A DNA stretch of 7,925 nucleotides from CAZHRJ01 sp964534765 (GTDB taxonomy: Bacteria > Lindowbacteria > 2-12-FULL-62-27): assembly GCA_964534765.1 (NCBI GenBank), contig CAZHRJ010000134.1, positions 1 through 7,925 of the forward strand, written 5' to 3'. Below the pieces are notes generated by a model that was given only the letters and a program-made list of their open reading frames with translations, was not told the origin of the DNA and searched no databases. Positions 1 through 4,954 of this stretch are shown piece after piece (position 1 is the stretch's first letter; every line of letters starts with the position of its first letter). A program made the translations under genes and the position numbers.

Positions 1-446
1 TAAAGGCAGTGAACGGCGGACGACCGCACCGACGCGCGGCCGCCGTTTAGATGTTCCGACACCGCTTCCTGCCGGTGGGCGTCGACGCAGGCGATCCAGA
101 GGGCGCCGATCGGCTGGGTATCATCACCCGCGCCGGGGCTGGCCAAACCCGTGACGGCGGCCCCGACATCGGCGTCGAATCGTTTGCGGGCGCCAACGGC
201 CATGGCGATCGCGGCCTCCGGGCTGACCGGACCTTTCTGGTCAAGCAGTTCCTTGGGGACTTTGAGAATCTGGATACGGGCGGCATTGGAGTAGGTGATC
301 AGGCCGCCGCGAAACACACGGGACGCGCCGGGAACAGTCGTGAACAGCGCGCTGGCTTCCCCGCCGGTGCCGCTTTCCGTCAGCGCCAGGGTCTGGCCGG
401 CCGCCGAGAGGCGGTTAAATACCCGTTCGATCCAAACGCTGGTCAC
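1..446 (-). CDS. pncC: PncC/CinA C-terminal family NMN amidohydrolase, partial (3' end off the left edge)
   Basis: Stand-alone C-terminal domain of the CinA family. Members deamidate nicotinamide mononucleotide to nicotinate mononucleotide in the cytoplasmic pyridine nucleotide cycle. About 148 codons are visible, close to the usual ~160 of stand-alone members; no stop lies inside the window. I translated it by hand. It shows the ESxTGG-type nucleophile loop (ESGTGG, Ser25), the VPGAS turn, the TYSN motif (Tyr52-Asn54), GPVSPEAA (72-79) and the glycine-rich AVTGLASPG (97-105), all in family order. There is no N-terminal MoeA-like domain. The start is GTG: the upstream TPR gene ends in the same frame with TGA, and the order is TGA-GTT-GTG. 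No good Shine-Dalgarno precedes it, so coupling to the TPR gene is likely. Odd points: Gly26 replaces the usual Cys of ESCTGG, and Arg57 sits where YSNxxK normally has Lys. Family assignment is firm; activity is less sure. Confidence 0.9.
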   Translation of the reverse strand, partial: MTSVWIERVFNRLSAAGQTLALTESGTGGEASALFTTVPGASRVFRGGLITYSNAARIQILKVPKELLDQKGPVSPEAAIAMAVGARKRFDADVGAAVTGLASPGAGDDTQPIGALWIACVDAHRQEAVSEHLNGGRASVRSSAVHCL

Positions 447-449
447 AAC

Positions 450-2384
450 TCAGGATCGCAGGAGCAGACTCTCATTGATGTCCAGATCCTGCCGGCCGGA
501 GATCAGGCGGTCGAAATTTCTCTTCGGAACCAGGCTGTCCTTCCGGCCCTGCGTGATGGCCCGCTCGGTCGCCTGGAAATAGAATCGCAGGGCCATGTCG
601 CGTTTGCCCTGGAGTTCGTTGATGACGCCGAGGTTGTTGTAGATGGCTGTCGAGCGGCTGCCCGCGGTCCACATTTTGTACAGCACCGCCTGCGCCAGAT
701 CCATCTGTTTCAAATGCATCAGACACGCCGATATTTGAAACAAAAATGGATCCTGGGGGTCGATCCGGGCCAGAAGCGGATACCAGGCTTCGTAGGCGTC
801 CCTGTAGCGGCCGACGTGGAAATAGGCGATGCCGAGAGTCTTCTGGAAATCGTCGTCGGAATAGTCAAGTTCCTTGGCTATTTCCAGGAATTTCAAGCCG
901 GAGACGTATTCGCCGTAGTTGGTGACGTAAATTTTACCCATCAGGACGTAGAGCGGCGCGTACCTGGGATTAATGGTGCGAATGCGCTGGAGTTCTTCGA
1001 TGGTCGTCCGCAAATTGCCGAGGTGATAATTGGCCAGGGCGCGAAGGTAGTACATTTCCATCGTGGGACTTGGCGTTTCCTTGAGAGTCCGGGTGATCTG
1101 TTCGGAGGCGAAATAGTAATAGCCAAGCCCGATCTGGGTTTTGGCCAGATAATATCCCGCCTCCCAGAGGGAAGGATCCGCCTCGTAGGCCTCCTTGAGA
1201 AGACCATTGGCGGCGGCGAATCGGTTGGCGGAATAATAGATCTTGCCCAGATCGAGTTTTCTCTGGGGTTCCGGAATGTCCTTTTTGACGCTGGTGAGCT
1301 GGGTCTGGAGACTCAGGGCCTGATTGTAGTTCTTGAGTTCGATGTAGATGTCCCGGAGCAATTCCAGCGCCGGCACGTAAGAGCGCTCCCGGGCCAACAC
1401 GTCATTGAGCACCTTCTGGGCCTTCTGGACTTCGCGTTTCCGGAAATGGGCGTCGGCAAGGATAACGTAGGCCTGGAGGTTGTTCGGATCGATTCTGAGG
1501 TTATCCCGCGCCTGGTTCTCCGCCTCATCGATCCGGCCCTGCATGACGTAGACCTGAGCAATCCGGTTGACCGCGGGAGTGAAGTTCAGCACCATGCCGG
1601 AGGCTTTCCGGGCAAATCCGAGCGATCGCGGCAGGTCGCGCTGGGACAGCGACAGGTCGGACAACTCCATGTATCGCTCCTTGGTCATCCCGAGGCTTTC
1701 CGATGTAATGAGGTATTGTTCGGCATCGCCGAATTTCTTTTCTTTCAGGGCGCCCGTCAGTTGGTGGTAATAGTACCAGCGCAGGGAGGGTTTGATTCCA
1801 TAGTTGATGAACAGAAACGAAATCAAAAGCGCCGCGGCGACACCCAGAACCGTCTTGGTATAAAAGCGCTTTCGTCTCTCGGAGAGCTTTTCAGGCTCGA
1901 TGACGACGACTTCCTCCACCGCCGGGGCCGCTGGGGCCTGATAGAGAGTGGACATGTCCACCGGCGCCGCGGGCGCGGAAACCTCTTCGGTTAATGAGGT
2001 CGCCGCCGCCTCGGGCTGTTCTTCCCAGGTGTCCTCGATTTCATCGAAAGACTGGGCGGCCGCGCCCGGCGTTGGCGCGGCGAGCGCCGAGGCCAGGGCG
2101 GACTCCATATCCTCCATGTCCGTCTTGGCTTCCGCTTCCTGAGCCGCGACTTCCTCGGCCTTACTTTTTTCAATCTGTTCGGTAATTTGAGGCGAGCCGA
2201 GCAGTTCCTGAAGGCTGGCGGCCATGTCGTCCAATTCGCCAGCCTTTTCCTCGATCATGTCCCGGGACGATGCCATACTTGGCTTTTCAGCCTCAGGTTT
2301 GGCCTTGGCCGGCGTCTGCGGGGCGCTGAGCCCCGCCAGCAAATCTTCCAGCGCCCGTTCAGCCGGGTCTTTTTCGTCCGCCAT
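450..2384 (-). CDS. Membrane-anchored tetratricopeptide repeat (TPR) protein
   Basis: A 644-residue protein in three parts. Residues 1-170 are acidic and rich in Ala, Glu and Pro, without a recognised domain. A basic stretch (ERRKR, 169-173) precedes one hydrophobic segment at about 177-195. The rest, from about 205, is a run of degenerate TPR helix pairs, for example near 268-300 (ending LRIDPNN), 301-335, 373-405, 406-470, 471-505 and 510-545. By the positive-inside rule the acidic arm would be cytoplasmic and the TPR domain periplasmic; this is inferred. TPR arrays bind proteins, often as scaffolds for envelope assemblies, but no partner is visible here. The ATG has a good Shine-Dalgarno (AAGGGAG, 7 bases upstream). 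The gene lies 106 bases behind the zinc-ribbon gene and directly ahead of pncC. It matches no named family that I recognise; the TPR call is secure, the function unknown. Confidence 0.88.
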   Translation of the reverse strand: MADEKDPAERALEDLLAGLSAPQTPAKAKPEAEKPSMASSRDMIEEKAGELDDMAASLQELLGSPQITEQIEKSKAEEVAAQEAEAKTDMEDMESALASALAAPTPGAAAQSFDEIEDTWEEQPEAAATSLTEEVSAPAAPVDMSTLYQAPAAPAVEEVVVIEPEKLSERRKRFYTKTVLGVAAALLISFLFINYGIKPSLRWYYYHQLTGALKEKKFGDAEQYLITSESLGMTKERYMELSDLSLSQRDLPRSLGFARKASGMVLNFTPAVNRIAQVYVMQGRIDEAENQARDNLRIDPNNLQAYVILADAHFRKREVQKAQKVLNDVLARERSYVPALELLRDIYIELKNYNQALSLQTQLTSVKKDIPEPQRKLDLGKIYYSANRFAAANGLLKEAYEADPSLWEAGYYLAKTQIGLGYYYFASEQITRTLKETPSPTMEMYYLRALANYHLGNLRTTIEELQRIRTINPRYAPLYVLMGKIYVTNYGEYVSGLKFLEIAKELDYSDDDFQKTLGIAYFHVGRYRDAYEAWYPLLARIDPQDPFLFQISACLMHLKQMDLAQAVLYKMWTAGSRSTAIYNNLGVINELQGKRDMALRFYFQATERAITQGRKDSLVPKRNFDRLISGRQDLDINESLLLRS

Positions 2385-2391
2385 ACACCGT

Positions 2392-2398
2392 CTCCCTT
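2392..2398 (-). promoter_or_regulatory. Ribosome binding site of the TPR gene
   Basis: Minus-strand AAGGGAG lies seven bases upstream of the ATG at 2384. It is the strongest Shine-Dalgarno on this strand in the window and supports the chosen start. Confidence 0.7.
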
Positions 2399-2429
2399 GA
2401 ATCGATGCTCGACACTCTACCCCTACTCC

Positions 2430-2476
2430 ATTATATCGACGTTTTCAATAGTACAGTACAGCCGGCATCAAGTCAA
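2430..2476 (-). promoter_or_regulatory. Candidate promoter(s) of the TPR-pncC unit
   Basis: On the minus strand, TTGACT (2471-2476) and TACTAT (2448-2453) are separated by exactly 17 bases, a sigma-70-like arrangement. A perfect TATAAT follows at 2430-2435 but has no good -35 at standard spacing, so it is either a second weaker promoter or chance. All lie in the 106-base gap between the zinc-ribbon stop and the TPR start. This suggests that the TPR gene is not purely dependent on read-through. Inferred from consensus matching only. Confidence 0.45.
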
Positions 2477-2489
2477 AAACCAGGCCGGC
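2461..2489 (-). repeat. GCCGGC inverted repeat downstream of the zinc-ribbon gene
   Basis: Two copies of GCCGGC (2461-2466 and 2484-2489) flank a 17-base loop that holds the TTGACT -35 candidate. In RNA the copies could pair as a 6-bp all-GC stem just after the zinc-ribbon stop codon. No T-run follows, so it does not look like a standard intrinsic terminator. It could be a weak terminator, an operator or chance, since GCCGGC is itself palindromic and common in GC-rich DNA. Confidence 0.25.
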
Positions 2490-2490
2490 G

Positions 2491-3231
2491 CTATGGATGC
2501 AGAAGGCGCTTACAGATGGTGCAGTGGTACAGTCCCTGGGACCGCTTGATGTCAATCACGATCTGATGGGGCACGGGGGAATTGCACGTGCTGCAGACGA
2601 ATTCGCCGTCGGCGGAGACAAGCTGGGCCAGGATTCGTCCGGTGGGAAGGACAGCGCGAAGCCGGGTGTATTCCCGGTGGACGTCTTCGGGAAGGGCCTT
2701 GATCTGCGTCTCCGCCTCCTGCTCAAGCGCGCCGGCCTCGGTCTGCATGGACTGCTCGTCTGACTTGAGCGCGTCAAGTTCCGCGGCCATGGATTTCTTT
2801 TTTTCCGTTCCGGCCTGGCGTTCACGGATGATCAGATTCTTGAGGTCGGCGATTTCATCCATGAGGAGCAGAATTTTTTCTTCGAGTTTGTCGCGGTCCC
2901 TCTGGGCCGATTCGATTTCCGATTTAATGGCGTCGTATTCTTTCTGAGTTTTAACGCTGTTGAGTTTGGTCTTTTTTTCTCCTTCCTGGGCCTGGGACGT
3001 TTTGAGATCGAGTTCAGCGGCTGAGATCGATTTTTCCTTGGCGGACAGCGCCTGCTCTTTTTCCTTGAGCGCACGGTCGAGTTTGGATATTTCCGCGTTG
3101 AGCCTTTCGCGCTGGGCGGGTGTTTCTTTCAATCGTTCCTGGACAGCCATGCGTTTCTGATCGATCATCTCGAGGGCCTGAATAAGGGAAACATCCGGAA
3201 GAGCCGAAGGTCTGGCGGTCATGCGAAACAT
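2491..3231 (-). CDS. Coiled-coil protein with C-terminal C4-type zinc ribbon (COG1579-like)
   Basis: A 246-residue protein of the widespread bacterial family that combines a long antiparallel coiled-coil hairpin with a C4 zinc ribbon. Residues about 15-180 are heptad-like and rich in Lys, Glu, Leu and Ala. They include the conserved hairpin-turn segment around VKTQKEYDAIKSEI (93-106). The zinc ribbon has CSTC (Cys213, Cys216) and CTIC (Cys237, Cys240), and all four ligands are intact. Length matches the family (about 240). The molecular role is poorly defined; binding to nucleic acid or protein partners is usually proposed. The ATG at 3231 is used here, but Met4 (3222) is equally possible because neither has a clear Shine-Dalgarno. 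The gene starts 50 bases after the tRNA 3' end with no terminator-like hairpin plus T-run between them, so co-transcription is plausible. Confidence 0.88.
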   Translation of the reverse strand: MFRMTARPSALPDVSLIQALEMIDQKRMAVQERLKETPAQRERLNAEISKLDRALKEKEQALSAKEKSISAAELDLKTSQAQEGEKKTKLNSVKTQKEYDAIKSEIESAQRDRDKLEEKILLLMDEIADLKNLIIRERQAGTEKKKSMAAELDALKSDEQSMQTEAGALEQEAETQIKALPEDVHREYTRLRAVLPTGRILAQLVSADGEFVCSTCNSPVPHQIVIDIKRSQGLYHCTICKRLLHP

Positions 3232-3281
3232 CCGAACAGGCTGGAGTGAAAGTCCCGGCTGATCCTGGACGGCGGCCGGTG

Positions 3282-3355
3282 TGGGCCCGCCAGGCCTCGA
3301 ACCTGGGACCGGGGCATTATGAGTGCCCTGCTCTGACCGACTGAGCTACGGGCCC
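3282..3355 (-). tRNA. tRNA with CAU anticodon (probably Ile2, otherwise elongator Met)
   Basis: A full 74-base cloverleaf without encoded CCA (the bases after A73 are CAC). The acceptor stem GGGCCCG pairs perfectly with CGGGCCC. The D arm is GCTC/GAGC, the anticodon stem GGGCA/TGCCC with loop CTCATAA, the variable loop CGGTC, and the T arm CCAGG-TTCGAGG-CCTGG. The anticodon is CAT. It is not the initiator: G1-C72 is paired and the anticodon stem lacks the three consecutive G-C pairs next to the loop. C4-G69 and C5-G68 are the pairs known in E. coli to favour TilS (lysidine synthetase) recognition of tRNA-Ile2 over tRNA-Met. The acceptor stem and CTCATAA loop also resemble Ile2 genes as I remember them. 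I lean to Ile2, but Met(e) cannot be excluded from the gene alone. Confidence 0.95.
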
Positions 3356-3471
3356 ATGGATACACGATTTTCCGGGGCACGGCCATCCTCCAGACAAAAA
3401 GAGGGCTGTGATCGATTCTGATCCTGTGAGACAACACCCGTTTGACATTGAACCGTCCATAACTCACCGCC

Positions 3472-3500
3472 ATTTTGCCTGTCCTTTGCGGAATAGTCAA
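3472..3500 (-). promoter_or_regulatory. Candidate promoter for the tRNA (and zinc-ribbon) unit
   Basis: Minus-strand TTGACT (3495-3500) is followed after 17 bases by CAAAAT (3472-3477), a partial -10 match. It would give a leader of about 110 bases before the tRNA 5' end at 3355. This is only a consensus match; a closer promoter may exist, but none is obvious. Confidence 0.3.
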
Positions 3501-3536
3501 CGAATCCCCGCCATGAAATAGGGACGATTCGAAATC

Positions 3537-3542
3537 CATAAT
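3537..3542 (+). promoter_or_regulatory. Possible -10 element of the yceI-like gene
   Basis: CATAAT matches five of six bases of the -10 consensus and lies 61 bases before the yceI-like ATG. The expected -35 position is poor. A perfect TTGACA on the same strand (3442-3447) has no -10 at a workable distance. Weak support. Confidence 0.2.
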
Positions 3543-3589
3543 CCGATCTCGCGCGCAGCCGGAAATGGTGGTACAAGTCATGAAAACAA

Positions 3590-3595
3590 GGGAGG
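3590..3595 (+). promoter_or_regulatory. Ribosome binding site of the yceI-like gene
   Basis: GGGAGG lies eight bases before the ATG at 3604. It decides the start: in-frame ATGs at 3565 and 3580 lie upstream and would put a non-signal extension ahead of a clean signal peptide. Confidence 0.75.
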
Positions 3596-3603
3596 CGATT
3601 TCC

Positions 3604-4215
3604 ATGAAACGATTGGGAGTTATCATCATGACGGCGGTCACTTGGGCGGGGCTGATCGCACCGGTCCGGGCGGCTGAGTACTCGATCGACGCGTCACACA
3701 GCGGCGTTCATTTCAAAATCAAACACCTGGCCATCAGTACCGTGACCGGGCGATTCGAGAAATTTTCCGGGACATTCACCTACGATCCGACGGACACCCC
3801 TGCATGGGCGGCGACGGCTAAGATTGAGGCGGCCAGCGTCAACACGGACATCGAAAAGCGCGACGACCACTTGCGCAGCGCCGATTTTTTCAGCGTCGAC
3901 ACCTATCCGCTCATAGAGTTTGTGAGCACGGGAGTGGAGAAGGTGGAAAAGGAGAGCTTCAAGCTCATGGGCAATTTGACCCTGCACGGCGTGACGCTTC
4001 CGGTAGCGCTGGATGTGGAAGTCGGCGGGACGGTCAAGGACCCGTGGGGCAACGAGCGGGCCGGATTTACGGCGACGACGGCGATCAACCGCAAAGACTT
4101 TGGCCTGACCTGGGGCAAAGCGCTTGAAACCGGCGGGCTGGTAGTCGGAGAGACCGTCAGAATCATTCTGGAGATTGAAGGAATTCAAAAAAAGGAAGAT
4201 AAAAAAGAGGACTAG
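3604..4215 (+). CDS. yceI: YceI family periplasmic polyisoprenoid-binding (lipocalin-like) protein
   Basis: A 203-residue secreted protein. The N-terminus is a Sec signal peptide: MKRLG, a hydrophobic core at about 5-19, and a probable cleavage after Ala23 (PVRA|AEYS). The mature part is a full YceI domain of usual length. It shows YSIDASHS (26-33), FKIKHL (37-42), VTGRF (47-51), a VNTDIEKRDDHLRSADFF-type stretch (79-96), YPLIEF (101-106), LHGVT (127-131) and INRKDFGL (161-168). YceI proteins form an extended beta-barrel that binds long isoprenoid chains; known members are periplasmic and several are linked to stress or quinone lipids. The ligand here cannot be told. The tail is lysine- and glutamate-rich. 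It is the only plus-strand gene, diverging from the tRNA and converging on the glycosyltransferase, so it is probably monocistronic. An ATG at 3565 also opens the frame but lacks the good ribosome binding site. Confidence 0.93.
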   Translation: MKRLGVIIMTAVTWAGLIAPVRAAEYSIDASHSGVHFKIKHLAISTVTGRFEKFSGTFTYDPTDTPAWAATAKIEAASVNTDIEKRDDHLRSADFFSVDTYPLIEFVSTGVEKVEKESFKLMGNLTLHGVTLPVALDVEVGGTVKDPWGNERAGFTATTAINRKDFGLTWGKALETGGLVVGETVRIILEIEGIQKKEDKKED

Positions 4216-4223
4216 TCGTCTGT

Positions 4224-4245
4224 GCCGGCGATATGGTTCGCCGGC
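4224..4245. terminator. Perfect 8-bp hairpin between convergent genes, possible bidirectional terminator
   Basis: GCCGGCGA (4224-4231) pairs perfectly with TCGCCGGC (4238-4245) around a 6-base loop. It sits nine bases after the yceI-like stop and eleven bases after the glycosyltransferase stop on the other strand, the expected place for a shared terminator. A clear T-run is missing on both sides, so it is not a canonical intrinsic terminator and may instead stabilise 3' ends. Confidence 0.5.
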
Positions 4246-4255
4246 TTGGAATCCA

Positions 4256-4954
4256 TCACAGGGCGGCAAATCGCCAGTAGAGAATGGCCCCCAGTGCGCG
4301 AATGCCGTCCCGGATGGTTATTTTTTTGCCTTCGGCGCGGCTTCTGGGCGTGTATCGGATCGGCATCTCGAGGATCGGGTGGCCCATTCGGATTAATTTG
4401 GCCGTGATTTCAGGTTCCATATCAAATCCACGGGATTGGATTTTTAGATCCACCAGAATTTGTCTGCGCATGAGTTTGTAACACGTTTCCATGTCGCTGA
4501 CGTATCGACCGTAGATCAGATATATACACGCGTTTAAAAAGAGATTGCCCCAGTAGTAGAACCTGGAGTACCGGGGATTGTCGGTGAGGTTCCGGCTGCC
4601 AAAGACGACATTGGCCCGACCGTCCAGGATGGGCTGGAGAAGGGTCTCCAGATCCTCCGGATGATACTCAAGATCCGCATCCTGGATCACCACAATGTCG
4701 CCGGTCGCGGCGGACAGGGCGGTTTGAACTGCGGCGCCTTTACCGAGATTCCTCTCATGGCGAATGATCCGCACCGATCGACGATGACCGGCAGACAATT
4801 CCAGGAGGATGCGCGCGGAATCGTCTGTCGAGGCGTCATCCACGCAGATGGTCTCCACCTCGATCCCGTCCCAGCGGAGCCGGCCCAATCGGTCGAAGAT
4901 GGCCGCGAGTGTGCGGGATTCGTTATAGACCGGCATCAAAATGGACAGCTTCAT
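4256..4954 (-). CDS. Family 2 glycosyltransferase, dolichol-/polyprenyl-phosphate mannose synthase-like
   Basis: A 232-residue GT-A fold enzyme. Members transfer a sugar from a nucleotide donor to a polyprenyl phosphate or related acceptor at the inner face of the cytoplasmic membrane. Visible motifs: the N-terminal strand SILMPVYNES (4-13), the nucleotide-binding VDDASTDDS (38-46), the metal-binding QDADLEYHPED (91-101), GSR (119-121), DMETCYK (154-160), FDMEPEI (177-183), and the basic YTPRSRAEGKK (201-211) typical of the DPM1-like group. There are no C-terminal membrane helices, so it is the short soluble or peripheral form. The ATG overlaps the comEC stop as ATGA, so translation is likely coupled; GGAG lies 11 bases upstream. 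No other glycan genes are visible, so the product could serve protein glycosylation, lipid-linked sugars or surface polysaccharide. The donor sugar is unknown. Confidence 0.92.
   Translation of the reverse strand: MKLSILMPVYNESRTLAAIFDRLGRLRWDGIEVETICVDDASTDDSARILLELSAGHRRSVRIIRHERNLGKGAAVQTALSAATGDIVVIQDADLEYHPEDLETLLQPILDGRANVVFGSRNLTDNPRYSRFYYWGNLFLNACIYLIYGRYVSDMETCYKLMRRQILVDLKIQSRGFDMEPEITAKLIRMGHPILEMPIRYTPRSRAEGKKITIRDGIRALGAILYWRFAAL

Noticed and set aside
51..1994. A very long plus-strand open frame (647 codons) opposite the TPR and pncC genes
   Set aside because: The opposite strand encodes a clear TPR protein with a good ribosome binding site and a recognisable PncC domain. The plus-strand frame is a codon-bias shadow with no recognisable domain.
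3282..3355. tRNA as an integration (att) site for a mobile element
   Set aside because: I saw no repeated tRNA 3' end, integrase or atypical gene content nearby.
3442..3447. A perfect TTGACA on the plus strand upstream of the yceI-like gene
   Set aside because: No acceptable -10 lies 16-18 bases downstream, so it is not called as a promoter.
3219..3641. A 140-codon minus-strand frame through the tRNA region
   Set aside because: It translates the tRNA gene itself and runs past it; it has no protein-family signal.
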